Positions 54,958 through 63,594 of a DNA stretch of 64,000 nt are shown piece after piece. The notes under the pieces are model-generated. The model had not been told where the DNA came from. It was given only the letters and a program-made list of their open reading frames with translations, and made no database searches. Origin of the DNA: Micropruina sp. (lineage in GTDB: Bacteria > Actinomycetota > Actinomycetes > Propionibacteriales > Propionibacteriaceae). Every line of letters begins with the position of its first letter. Position 1 is the stretch's first letter. The DNA lies in assembly GCA_016711205.1 (NCBI GenBank), contig JADJTM010000003.1, positions 186,001 through 250,000 on the forward strand, in the 5' to 3' direction. A program made the translations under genes and the position numbers.

Positions 54958-55836
54958 TCAGCTCTCGACGCGCAGGTCGGCCATCGCTGCGCGAGCATCG
55001 CTCAGCAGCTGCGGGTCGGCGTTGTCGGGAATCGAGGCGTAGAAAATGCTGGACGAATCTGCCCTGGTCGCCACGATCAGAATGATCGCCAGCTCGCCCT
55101 TGGTGTTGAGGTTCGGAATGTCGAACGACAGGTGGGTCTCGACCAGCCAGGCGTCCTTGCCGTCGACCGTGGTCGCCTTGTTCACCTTGTCGTCGCGCAC
55201 CACCTCGGCATCGTCGTAGAACACGCCCATGCTGCACTTGACCACGATCTCTGAGCCCTGCTGCGGGCTGAAGAACCCGTCGCCGGCGATCAGCTCACCG
55301 ACCAGCACCGACGCCACCCAACTGCCGGTCGGTTTGTAGCTCTCCTGGATCATCACCGTCTGGGTCAGCACGTCACGCCCGAACGGCACCCGGGTCTCGA
55401 CCGTGGGGGCACTCCAGGGGTTGCCCAGGCGAGGGTATGAGAGGGCCCCGCCGTGCACCCGTCCATCGTTGGGGGCAGCAGCCGGAGAGACCGTGGTGGC
55501 GACCTCTTTGGGGCACACGTTCTGGGTGGGGTTGGAGCCTGCGGACGGGTCGCCGCCCAGCAGGCCGCCGAGGTTGCGGATCGCGAAGTAGGCGAGCACC
55601 GCGAGCACGACCACCACGGCACCCACGGCGAGCCACCAGCCGGTCTGCCGGCGGCTCTGCTGCGGGGTCGGTCCCCAGGCCTGCTGGCCGGCCGGACGGG
55701 GCGGTGCCCCGATCCCGTCGCTCGGGGGAGCCTGCATCGGGTTGTTCGTGATCGCCGCGGACCACGACGAGCCCGTCCAGTACCGGTACATGCCCTGCTG
55801 GCCACCCGGATCCGGATACCATCCTGCGCTGCTCAC
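54958..55836 (-). CDS. DUF2510 membrane-anchored protein
   Basis: 292 residues. The N-terminal DUF2510 motif is SSAGWYPDPGGQQGMYRYWT; a proline-rich stretch and one membrane helix (WWLAVGAVVVVLAVLAYFAI, ~67-86) follow, then an outer domain of ~200 residues with VCPKEVATTV and VKCSMGVFYDD cysteines. DUF2510 proteins are common in actinobacteria, with unknown roles. It lies downstream (minus strand) of the repeat array and pst genes, and converges on the GH3 gene with 10 bp between stops. Confidence 0.82.
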   Translation of the reverse strand: MSSAGWYPDPGGQQGMYRYWTGSSWSAAITNNPMQAPPSDGIGAPPRPAGQQAWGPTPQQSRRQTGWWLAVGAVVVVLAVLAYFAIRNLGGLLGGDPSAGSNPTQNVCPKEVATTVSPAAAPNDGRVHGGALSYPRLGNPWSAPTVETRVPFGRDVLTQTVMIQESYKPTGSWVASVLVGELIAGDGFFSPQQGSEIVVKCSMGVFYDDAEVVRDDKVNKATTVDGKDAWLVETHLSFDIPNLNTKGELAIILIVATRADSSSIFYASIPDNADPQLLSDARAAMADLRVES

Positions 55837-55979
55837 GCGACGAGTGTAACCGGGCCGTCCGAGTCGTCCGGGTGCATGCGGCCCGGGCCGATCAGCCGAC
55901 GGTGGTGCGGTCTCGACAAGCAGTGATGATCGTCATGCCGGCGAATGCCGGGATCCCACCCCGAAGCCGAAGCAAACAA

Positions 55980-56393
55980 TGAGCAGGAATCGGGGACGGT
56001 TCCGCATTCCTGCTCACCGAGGGGATCGTGAGCAGGAATCGGGGACGGTTCCTCATTCCCGATCACCAAGGGATGCTGGACGACACAAGAATGTGAGCAG
56101 GAATCGGGGACGGTTCCTCATTCCTGCTCACCAGGGGATGCTGGACGACACAGGAAGGCGGAACCGTCCCCGATCCTTGCTCAGGCTGGCTGGGACGAGG
56201 GTGGCGCCCGGGGAAGTGAGCAGGAATGCGGAACCGTCCCCGATTCTTGCTCAGCCTGGCTGGGACGAGGGTGGCGCCCGGGGAAGTGAGCAGGAATGCG
56301 GAACCGTCCCCGATTCTTGCTCAGGCTGGCTGGGACGAGGGTCGCGCCCGGCGAAGTGAGCAGGAATGCGGAACCGTCCCCGATTCCTGCTCA
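55980..56393. repeat. Array of seven hairpin repeat units in two orientations
   Basis: Unit TGAGCAGGAATCGGGGACGG, continuing GTTCC..ATTCCTGCTCA, at 55980, 56029 and 56094. The reverse orientation (CGGAACCGTCCCCGATTC) occurs at ~56154 (partial), 56217, 56287 and 56357. The last three repeat with an exact 70-bp period including the spacer (core GGCTGGGACGAGGGTGGCGC). The final CTCA overlaps the pstB stop codon. A REP palindrome lies at 55933-55957; nothing else between 55837 and 55980. Confidence 0.85.
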
Positions 56394-57170
56394 GCCGAAG
56401 CGACCGGTGATGTAATCCTCGGTGGCCTTGATGTCGGGGGTGGAGAAGATCTTCTCCGTGCTGCTCATCTCGATCAGCTTGCCCGGGGCACCGGTGCCGG
56501 CGATGTTGAAAAAGGCGGTCTCGTCCGACACCCGGGCGGCCTGCTGCATGTTGTGGGTGACGATCACGATCGTGTAGGTCTCTTTGAGTTCCTGCACCAG
56601 ATCCTCCACCGCCAGGGTCGAGATCGGGTCGAGTGCCGAGCACGGCTCGTCCATCAGCAGCACCTCGGGCTGCATGGCGATGGCGCGGGCGATGCACAGC
56701 CGCTGCTGCTGGCCGCCGGAGAGGCCGGAACCGGGCTTGTCGAGTCGGTTCTTGACCTCCTCCCACAGGTTGGCACTGCGCAGCGACTTCTCCAGGAGCG
56801 CCTCGGCCTCGGAGTTCTTCATGCGCTCCTTGTTCAACCGGTACCCGGCCAGCACGTTGTCCTTGATCGACATCGTCGGGAACGGGTTGGGCCGCTGGAA
56901 CACCATGCCCACCTGTCGCCGCACGTTGACCGGGTCGACGCCGGGGCCGTACAGGTTGTTGCCGTCGATCAGCACCTCGCCCTCGACGTACGCGCCGGGA
57001 ATCACCTCGTGCATACGGTTCAGCGTGCGCAGGAAGGTCGACTTGCCACAGCCGGACGGTCCGATGAACGCGGTCACCGAACGCGGCTGAATGGTCATGC
57101 TGACGTCCTCAACGGCTTTGAACTTGCCGTAGAAGCAGTTGAGGTCGTTGACCTCGATTCGTTTCGACAT
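56391..57170 (-). CDS. pstB: Phosphate ABC transporter ATPase PstB
   Basis: 259 residues from the ATG giving MSKRIEVNDLNCFYGKFKAV. Walker A GPSGCGKST (37-45), Q-loop VFQRPNPFPTMSI, signature LSGGQQQRLCIARAIA, Walker B LLMDEPCSALDP, H-loop VTHNMQQAARVSD. It powers high-affinity phosphate import with PstC and PstA, and is last in pstSCAB. Its TGA lies inside the outermost unit of the hairpin repeat array. Confidence 0.96.
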   Translation of the reverse strand: MSKRIEVNDLNCFYGKFKAVEDVSMTIQPRSVTAFIGPSGCGKSTFLRTLNRMHEVIPGAYVEGEVLIDGNNLYGPGVDPVNVRRQVGMVFQRPNPFPTMSIKDNVLAGYRLNKERMKNSEAEALLEKSLRSANLWEEVKNRLDKPGSGLSGGQQQRLCIARAIAMQPEVLLMDEPCSALDPISTLAVEDLVQELKETYTIVIVTHNMQQAARVSDETAFFNIAGTGAPGKLIEMSSTEKIFSTPDIKATEDYITGRFG

Positions 57171-57187
57171 GATGTCCTTCTGTTTGG

Positions 57188-58255
57188 TCAGCGCCCGGTT
57201 TTCGGGGCGAAGCGTTGGGCGATGAAACGACCGATCAGGTTGAGCACCATGACCAGCACGATCAGGGTGAGCGCACCGGCCCAGGCGCGCTCGGTGTAGA
57301 ACTCGCGCTGCACGCCGGGGTGTGCGTACTGGTCGTAGACGTAGACCGGGAGGGTCATCATCGGGTTGGCGAACGGGTTGGTGTTGATCGAGTTGGTGAA
57401 GCCGGCGGCGATCATCAGCGGCGCGGTTTCGCCGATGATGCGGGCGATCGCCAGGATCACGCCCGACACGATGCCCGAGATGGACGTGGGCAGCACCACC
57501 GAGATGATCGTGCGCCACTTCGGCACACCCAGGGCGTAGGACGCCTCGCGCAGCTCGTTGGGCACGATACGCAGCAACTCCTCAGTGGCCCGCACCACGA
57601 TCGGAATCATCAGCACCGACAGTGCCAGCGAGCCGGCCAGGCCGTTGATGGTGCCCGGTCCGAACACGATCGCCATCAGCGCGTAGGCGAACAGGCCCGC
57701 GACGATGGAGGGGATGCCGGTCATCACGTCCACGAAGAAGGTGATGCCGCGGGCCAGCGCGCCACGGCCGTACTCGACCAGGTAGATGGCGGTCATCAGG
57801 CCGATCGGCACCGAGATCAGGGTGGCGATGCCGGTCACGATCAGCGTGCCGTACAGGGCGTGGATGGCGCCGCCGCCGGCACCGATCACGTTGCGCATCG
57901 ACCAGCTGAAGAACTTCGCGTCGAAGCGGGGCAGACCGGTCGAAAGCGTCTCCCACAGCAGCGAGATCAGCGGCAGCAGGGCCAGCAGAAAGGCGCCGGC
58001 GACCAGGTTGGTGGCCAGGCGGTCGGCAGCGCGGCGGCGTCCTTCGACGGCCCGCGACAGCAGATAGATCACCGGCAGGTAGATGACCGCGGCGGCGAAG
58101 GCGGTGGTGCCCGGGTCGAAGCCAGAGAGCAGGGTGGTGTCGAGCAGGCCGCCGACGATCAGTGCGCCGGCCAGCGCAGCCCAGGTGACGTACGCCGGCA
58201 ACTGGCCGGCGGTGAGCGGGTTGACCTTGTCGGTGGTGGTGCTGAGCGCGGTCAT
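57188..58255 (-). CDS. pstA: Phosphate ABC transporter permease PstA
   Basis: 355 residues. About eight hydrophobic segments, two more than the six-helix core because of an extended N-terminus (VTWAALAGALIVGGLLDT, AAVIYLPVIYLLSRAVEG). The core has IALISVPIGL-like residues (TLISVPIGLMTAIYLVEYG) and the EAA loop EELLRIVPNELREASYALGV. It forms the membrane channel with PstC. The start overlaps the pstC stop by 1 nt. Confidence 0.94.
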   Translation of the reverse strand: MTALSTTTDKVNPLTAGQLPAYVTWAALAGALIVGGLLDTTLLSGFDPGTTAFAAAVIYLPVIYLLSRAVEGRRRAADRLATNLVAGAFLLALLPLISLLWETLSTGLPRFDAKFFSWSMRNVIGAGGGAIHALYGTLIVTGIATLISVPIGLMTAIYLVEYGRGALARGITFFVDVMTGIPSIVAGLFAYALMAIVFGPGTINGLAGSLALSVLMIPIVVRATEELLRIVPNELREASYALGVPKWRTIISVVLPTSISGIVSGVILAIARIIGETAPLMIAAGFTNSINTNPFANPMMTLPVYVYDQYAHPGVQREFYTERAWAGALTLIVLVMVLNLIGRFIAQRFAPKTGR

Positions 58256-59238
58256 CAGTTGGCCCCCGAGAATTCCTTGTAGCGGCTGACGATCAGCCGG
58301 GCGATGCTGTTGACCACGAGCGTGATCACGAACAGCGTCAGGCCGCCCGCGATCAGCTGGTTGGTCTTCAGCCCGTACGCCTCGGGGAAGTTCTGGGCGA
58401 TCACGGCGGCGATCGTGTTGGGGTTCTGCGAGGTGAGAATCTCCAGCGTGATCACCGGAGCGCCCGAGAGCACCATGGCCACGGCCATCGTCTCACCCAG
58501 CGCCCGGCCCAGGCCCAGCATCACCGAGCTGACGATGCCGGCCCGGCCGAACGGCAGCACCGCCATCTTGATCATTTCCCAGCGGGTGGCGCCCAGGGCG
58601 AGCGCGGCCTCCTGATGCAGCACTGGGGTCTGCAGAAACACCTCGCGCGACAGTGAGGTGATGATCGGCAGGATCATCACCGCGAGCACGATCGACGCGG
58701 TCAGCAGGGTGCGTCCGGTGCCGGAGGGCTGGCCCGAGAAGAACGGGATCCAGCCCAGGTAGGTGTTCAGCCACAGGTACAGCGGCTGGACGGCCGGCGC
58801 CAGCACCATCGAGCCCCACAGGCCGAAGACCACCGACGGTACGGCGGCCAGCAGGTCGATCACGTAGCCCAGGCTGGAGGCCAGCCGGCGCGGCGCGTAG
58901 TGCGAGATGAACAGCGCGATGCCGATCGCCACCGGGACCGCCATCAGCAGCGCCCAGAACGAGGCATACACGGTGCCCCACGCGAACGGCAGGATCCACG
59001 ACCAGAACTGGCCGTAGCCCTTCGCCTCCAGCTCGGCCGGCGACGTGGCCAGGGCCGGGAACGCCTGCACCAGCAGGAAGCCGGCGACCATCGCCAGAAT
59101 CAACAGGATGGTAACGCCGGAGCCGGTGGCCAGGCCGCTGAAAACGCGGTCGCCGATGCGTTCACGCGCCTTGTTGACGGGATGCTCGGGGGTCGGAGTG
59201 GGGGTCACCTCCCGGGTCGACTGCGTCACGGATGTCAT
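58255..59238 (-). CDS. pstC: Phosphate ABC transporter permease PstC
   Basis: 327 residues. Six membrane helices beginning GSGVTILLILAMVAGFLLVQ; WAFGTVYASFWALL-like entry region; EAA loop with TPVLHQEAALALGATRWEMI. Pairs with PstA. It lies 83 bp after pstS with a strong hairpin in between, and overlaps pstA by 1 nt. Confidence 0.94.
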   Translation of the reverse strand: MTSVTQSTREVTPTPTPEHPVNKARERIGDRVFSGLATGSGVTILLILAMVAGFLLVQAFPALATSPAELEAKGYGQFWSWILPFAWGTVYASFWALLMAVPVAIGIALFISHYAPRRLASSLGYVIDLLAAVPSVVFGLWGSMVLAPAVQPLYLWLNTYLGWIPFFSGQPSGTGRTLLTASIVLAVMILPIITSLSREVFLQTPVLHQEAALALGATRWEMIKMAVLPFGRAGIVSSVMLGLGRALGETMAVAMVLSGAPVITLEILTSQNPNTIAAVIAQNFPEAYGLKTNQLIAGGLTLFVITLVVNSIARLIVSRYKEFSGAN

Positions 59239-59282
59239 CTTTCGCTCGAATCTGGTGGGGAACGATACCGGGGAGGACCCGT

Positions 59283-59315
59283 CAGCGCCCGTCCGGGGCT
59301 ACCGGACGGGCGCTG
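59283..59315 (-). terminator. Attenuator-like hairpin between pstS and pstC
   Basis: CAGCGCCCGTCCGG (59283-59296) and CCGGACGGGCGCTG (59302-59315) form a perfect 14-bp stem with a 5-nt loop, 7 bp after the pstS stop. It may end part of the transcripts or protect the pstS message. Confidence 0.75.
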
Positions 59316-59321
59316 CGCGGC

Positions 59322-60413
59322 TCACTTGATCGAATCGATCGCGGCCGCGACCTTGGCGGACATGGTGCTGCTCAACGGAGCCGAACCGGCGGCTTCGGCG
59401 GCGGCCTTCTGGCCTTCGGCCGAGGCGGCGTAGCCGATGAAGCCCTTGACCAGTGCGGCGTCGTTGGCGTCCTTGTAGATCTCGCAGACCAGGGCGTAGC
59501 TGACCAGCACGGCCGGGTAGGCGTCCTTGGAGACGCGGTTCAGCTTGAGCGCCAGGTCGTGCTCGGCGCGGCCCGGCAGCACCTCGGAGTCGTCCACGAT
59601 CTTGGCGGCGGCCTCGGCGGTCGGGCTGAGCCACTGCTCGCCCACCTTGAGCTGGGCGTGACCCAGGTCCTTGGCGGCGGACGCGTCCGCGTAGCCGATC
59701 GTGTTCTTGCCGGTGGTGACAGCGTCCACGACCGCGGAGGTGCCCTTGGCTGCCTCACCGCCGAACGCGGTGGGGAAGGTGTCGGAGGCGGCCTCCGTCC
59801 ACACCTTCGGCGCGGCCTGGTTCAGGTAGTCGGTGAAGTTGTTGGTGGTGCCCGAGTCGTCCGAGCGGTGCACGGCGGTGATGCTGGCATCAGGCAGTGT
59901 CACGCCGTCGTTGGTGGCGGCGATCTTGGGATCGTTCCACTTGGTGATCGTGCCGGCGAAAATACCGGCCAGGGTGTCGGGGTCGAGCTTGAGCTCTTCG
60001 ACGCCGTCCACGTTGAAGATGACGGCGATCGGCGACACGTAGATCGGCAGGTTGAGCGCATTCGATTCGGCGGTGCACTCGCCGAACTTGTCCTTGCCGA
60101 GTTCTTCGTCCTTGAACGGACGGTCCGAGCCGGCGTACTGCACGGCCCCGGAGATGAACGCCTCGCGGCCCGCGCCGGAGCCGTCCGGGGAGTAGTTGAT
60201 GGTGACTCCGGAGTGGGCGGCCTGGTAGTCGGCGATCCACTTCTGCTGCGCCGCCGACATGGACGAGGCGCCCTTGCCGGCCAGGGTGCTGGCAGCGGCG
60301 GTGCCGGAGGCGCCGGTACCGGGGTTGGCGGTCTCATTGGCCGCACAGGCGGACAGGGTCAGCGCAGCTGCGGCGAACAGAGCCACCGGCGCACCGATCG
60401 AAGAGATCTTCAC
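59322..60413 (-). CDS. pstS: Phosphate-binding lipoprotein PstS
   Basis: 363 residues from a GTG preceded by AAAGGAAAG; the upstream frame is not needed. Signal peptide with lipobox LSAC (LFAAAALTLSACAANE). Binding-site blocks: GAGREAFISGAVQYAGSDRP, VFNVDGVEELKLDPDTLAGI, VHRSDDSGTTNNFTDYL and GKNTIGYADASAAKDL. It captures phosphate outside the membrane for PstCAB. It is the first gene after the PHO-box promoter. Confidence 0.95.
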   Translation of the reverse strand: MKISSIGAPVALFAAAALTLSACAANETANPGTGASGTAAASTLAGKGASSMSAAQQKWIADYQAAHSGVTINYSPDGSGAGREAFISGAVQYAGSDRPFKDEELGKDKFGECTAESNALNLPIYVSPIAVIFNVDGVEELKLDPDTLAGIFAGTITKWNDPKIAATNDGVTLPDASITAVHRSDDSGTTNNFTDYLNQAAPKVWTEAASDTFPTAFGGEAAKGTSAVVDAVTTGKNTIGYADASAAKDLGHAQLKVGEQWLSPTAEAAAKIVDDSEVLPGRAEHDLALKLNRVSKDAYPAVLVSYALVCEIYKDANDAALVKGFIGYAASAEGQKAAAEAAGSAPLSSTMSAKVAAAIDSIK

Positions 60414-60457
60414 TTCTTTCCTTTCACGAACGGGTGGAGCGTCACGCTCCGCTTCGC

Positions 60458-60463
60458 ACGGTA
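60458..60463 (-). promoter_or_regulatory. pstS -10 hexamer
   Basis: On the minus strand TACCGT lies 28 bp downstream of the PHO box and 45 bp upstream of the GTG. A hairpin (GGAGCG/CGCTCC) follows in the leader at 60437-60450. Confidence 0.4.
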
Positions 60464-60490
60464 GGGAGACGAATCGACGCAATGGGATGC

Positions 60491-60512
60491 CTTGAATGAA
60501 CAGCGGGTGAAC
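60491..60512 (-). promoter_or_regulatory. PHO box upstream of pstS
   Basis: On the minus strand the sequence is two 11-nt direct repeats, GTTCACCCGCT and GTTCATTCAAG. This is the form of the actinobacterial PhoP operator described in Streptomyces (11-nt direct repeats with GTTCA cores). It predicts activation of pstSCAB on phosphate limitation. Confidence 0.7.
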
Positions 60513-60604
60513 TCAGCATCACCGTCGCGGTGAGTCGCTTGCCGGACGCCGTCGGCGGCGGCTGGGGGCAGGTGGTCGGGGCGGATGATCGGCGGGTTCG
60601 CGGC

Positions 60605-61489
60605 TCAGACCCGCGGCTTGTGCCATTCGACGCACACCGTGTCGCCGGCGGCCGAGAGGTGGGCCACCAGCACCGCCCCGGGCGACATCGGACGGCTCGG
60701 CACGCCCAAGGCCTCCAGCATCAGCGGCAGCACCGGACGATGACCGCAGATCGCCCGCGGCACACCGCTGCTCGCCGTCTCTTTGATCAGCCGCTTCATC
60801 AGCTTGCGGACGGCGTCCGGGTTACCCTTGGCCTGCTCCTCCGACAGCGTGGCCCAGCCCTTGACGTCCAGCCGCTTGCTCTTGGCGTACGGCGCCAGCG
60901 TGCTGGTGCAGCGCACCGAGGTGGACGAGGCCAGGTCGCGCACCCCGTAGGCGTCCAGCAGCGGCACCAGTTGCTGGCTCTGCTTGCGGCCCCGGCTGCT
61001 CAGCTGGCGCAACTGGTCCTTGCCCGACCAGTGCTTGCGATCCATCGCCTTGCCGTGCCGCACGATCAGCAGGGGTGTGGTCTGCGGCAGCTTGACGGCC
61101 TGCTCGAGCAGGTGCCGCTCATCGGCGTAGGTCATGCGCTTGAGCGCGGACGGCACGGTCAGCCAGATGCGCTTGTCGACCTCGGAGTTCGGCTTGAACC
61201 GTTTCTGCTCGATCTCGGCGCCGAGCCAGTAGGCGACCCGCTTGGTTCCGGTCGGGATCGGGTACTCGATGCGGTCGACCGGATGCACCAGCCGAATGCG
61301 CACCTCGGTCTCTTCGCGGGTTTCGCGGACGGCCGCAGCCGCCAGGTACTCATCGGGGTCGAGCTTGCCCTTGGGAAGCGACCAGTCGTGGTAGCTCGGA
61401 CGATGGATCAGCAGCACCTGCACCTGCCGTCCCTTCGCCCGGCGCAACACGATCGCGCCGGCCGCCTCGACGATTCGCGGACCCGCCAT
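60605..61489 (-). CDS. NUDIX hydrolase fused to histidine phosphatase (MutT1-like)
   Basis: 294 residues from the ATG that overlaps the ppk1 stop (TGATG); the GTG one codon earlier is also possible. Residues ~1-140 hold the Nudix box (GKLDPDEYLAAAAVRETREE), in which the Gly expected near its end reads as Glu. Residues ~155-294 are an RHG phosphatase (LLIVRHGKAMDRKHW, ICGHRPVLPLMLEAL). This fusion is the actinobacterial MutT1, which clears 8-oxo-dGTP and related or polyphosphate nucleotides. Co-translated with ppk1. Confidence 0.88.
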   Translation of the reverse strand: MAGPRIVEAAGAIVLRRAKGRQVQVLLIHRPSYHDWSLPKGKLDPDEYLAAAAVRETREETEVRIRLVHPVDRIEYPIPTGTKRVAYWLGAEIEQKRFKPNSEVDKRIWLTVPSALKRMTYADERHLLEQAVKLPQTTPLLIVRHGKAMDRKHWSGKDQLRQLSSRGRKQSQQLVPLLDAYGVRDLASSTSVRCTSTLAPYAKSKRLDVKGWATLSEEQAKGNPDAVRKLMKRLIKETASSGVPRAICGHRPVLPLMLEALGVPSRPMSPGAVLVAHLSAAGDTVCVEWHKPRV

Positions 61490-63594
61490 CACACGACCCG
61501 GGGGTCGGGACGCCTGCTCACCAGGTGGATCAGGTGCTCCTGGCTATCCAGCAGCGGCTCGCCCTCGGCATCGGCGGTGCGTTGCGTCCAGCCGTTCGGG
61601 TCGAGCCCCCACGACGCGGTGCCCTCGTCGAACGCCAGGTCGAACCACTCCTCGATCTGCGCGATGTGCCGGGGGTTGGTCAGCGACACCAGCACCTCGA
61701 CCCGCCGGTCCAGGTTGCGGTGCATCAGGTCGGCGGAGCCCAGCCCGACCCGGGGCTGGCCGTCGTTGGCGAACCAGAACATGCGGCTGTGCTCGAGGAA
61801 GCGGCCGAGGATCGAACGGACCCGGATGTTCTCGCTCAGGCCCGGCACGCCGGGCTTGACGGTGCAGATGCCGCGCACCCACAGGTCGACCGGCACATCG
61901 GCCTGCGAGGCCCGGTACAGGGCGTCGATCACCGCCTCGTCCACGATCGAGTTGACCTTGATGCGGATGCCGGCGGGGCGGCCCGCGCGCCGGTGCTCGA
62001 TCTCGTCGTCGATGAACTCGATCAGGCCGCGGCGAATGCCGTGCGGCGCCACCAGCAGCCGCTTGTAGTGGGTCTCCTGACCCATGCCGGACAGATGGTT
62101 GAACAGCCGCGCGACGTCGTCGGTGACCACCGGGTTGGCGGTCAGCAGGCCGACGTCCTCGTACATGCGGGCGGTCTTGGGGTTGTAGTTGCCGGTGCCG
62201 ATGTGGCAGTAGCGGCGCAGCCCGTCCGGCTCGTCACGCACCACCAGCGAGAGCTTGCAGTGGGTCTTCAGCCCGATCAGCCCGTACACCACGTGGCAGC
62301 CGGCGCGTTCGAGCTTGCGGGCCCACGCGATGTTGGCCTGCTCGTCGAAGCGCGCCTTGATCTCGACCAGCGCGAGCACCTGCTTGCCGGCCTGGGCGGC
62401 GTCGATCAGCGCGTCCACGATGGGCGAGTCACCCGAGGTGCGGTACAGCGTCTGCTTGATGGCGAGCACCGTCGGGTCGGCGGCGGCCTGCTCGACGAAT
62501 CGCTGCACCGAGGTGGCGAACGAGTCGTACGGGTGGTGCAGCAGCACGTCCCGCTGCTTGAGGGCGGCGAACATGTCGGCCGGCTTGGCGGTTTCGACCT
62601 CGGCCAGCTCGGGATGGGTGCGGGGCAGGAACGCGGGGTACTTCAACGACTCGCGGTCGAGGTCGGCCAGCGAGAACAGGCCGCGCAGGTCGAGCGGCGC
62701 GGGCAGCTTGAAGACCTCCTTGTCGGAGATGTCGAGTTCGTTGACCAGCAGGTCGAGCATCACCTCATCGATGTCGCTCTCGACCTCGAGGCGGACGGGG
62801 GGCCGGCCGATCTTGCGGCGCAGCAACTCCTGCTCCAGTGCGTACAGCAGGTTCTCGGCGTCGTCCTCCTCGACCTCGAGGTCTTCGTTGCGGGTGACCC
62901 GGAACGTGGAATGCTCCAGCACCTGCATGCCCGAGAACAACCGGTCGAGGTGCTGGGCGATGACGTCCTCGATGGCGGTGAAGCGGCCCTCGCCCAGTTG
63001 CAGGAACCGGCTCAGCAGGGTGGGCACCTTCACCCGGGCGAACTGCCGGGCGCCGGTGGTCGGGTTCTTCAGCAGCACCGCGAGGTTGTTGGAGAGGCCC
63101 GAGATGTAGGGGAACGGGTGCGAGGGGTCGACCGCCAGCGGCGTCAGCACCGGAAAGATGCGCTCCTCGAACAGCGTGGTCATGGTCTGTTTCTCGGCGT
63201 CGGTGAGCTCGTCCCAGCGCAGCACCTCGATGCCGTGCGCGGCCAGTGCCGGACGGACGTCGTCGGCGAAGATGCGTGCCTGCTCGGTGACGAGCTCGCG
63301 CGAGCGGACCATGATCTGGTCGTGCAGGTCCCGCGGCAGGATGCCCGAGGCGGACGGCACCGCCACCCCCGCGGCGATGCGGCGCTTCAGCCCGGCCACC
63401 CGAACCATGAAGAACTCGTCGAGGTTCGAGGTGAAGATGGCCAGGAACCGGGCCCGCTCCAGCAGGGGCACCCGGTCGGCGTCCCGGGCCAGGTCGAGCA
63501 CCCGGCGGTTGAACGACAACCAGCTGAGCTCGCGATCGGAGTAACGGTCGGCGGGCAGGTCGATGGTGCTTGCGGGGACGGGATCGGCGGTCAT
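61489..63594 (-). CDS. ppk1: Polyphosphate kinase 1
   Basis: 701 residues. N-terminal domain DRYSDRELSWLSFNRRVLDL; the H1/H2 region; catalytic domains with KQTLYRTSGDSPIVDALIDA, LVEIKARFDEQANIAWARKL and the phosphorylated His in GLKTHCKLSLVV; and MHRNLDRRVEVLVSLTNPRH. It makes polyphosphate from the gamma-phosphate of ATP and can run in reverse. The start overlaps the mshD stop by 4 nt and the stop overlaps the MutT1-like gene. Confidence 0.95.
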   Translation of the reverse strand: MTADPVPASTIDLPADRYSDRELSWLSFNRRVLDLARDADRVPLLERARFLAIFTSNLDEFFMVRVAGLKRRIAAGVAVPSASGILPRDLHDQIMVRSRELVTEQARIFADDVRPALAAHGIEVLRWDELTDAEKQTMTTLFEERIFPVLTPLAVDPSHPFPYISGLSNNLAVLLKNPTTGARQFARVKVPTLLSRFLQLGEGRFTAIEDVIAQHLDRLFSGMQVLEHSTFRVTRNEDLEVEEDDAENLLYALEQELLRRKIGRPPVRLEVESDIDEVMLDLLVNELDISDKEVFKLPAPLDLRGLFSLADLDRESLKYPAFLPRTHPELAEVETAKPADMFAALKQRDVLLHHPYDSFATSVQRFVEQAAADPTVLAIKQTLYRTSGDSPIVDALIDAAQAGKQVLALVEIKARFDEQANIAWARKLERAGCHVVYGLIGLKTHCKLSLVVRDEPDGLRRYCHIGTGNYNPKTARMYEDVGLLTANPVVTDDVARLFNHLSGMGQETHYKRLLVAPHGIRRGLIEFIDDEIEHRRAGRPAGIRIKVNSIVDEAVIDALYRASQADVPVDLWVRGICTVKPGVPGLSENIRVRSILGRFLEHSRMFWFANDGQPRVGLGSADLMHRNLDRRVEVLVSLTNPRHIAQIEEWFDLAFDEGTASWGLDPNGWTQRTADAEGEPLLDSQEHLIHLVSRRPDPRVV

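Noticed and set aside
55980..56393. CRISPR array
   Set aside because: The repeats occur in both orientations and the intervening sequences are themselves repeated, so there are no unique spacers; no cas gene is nearby.
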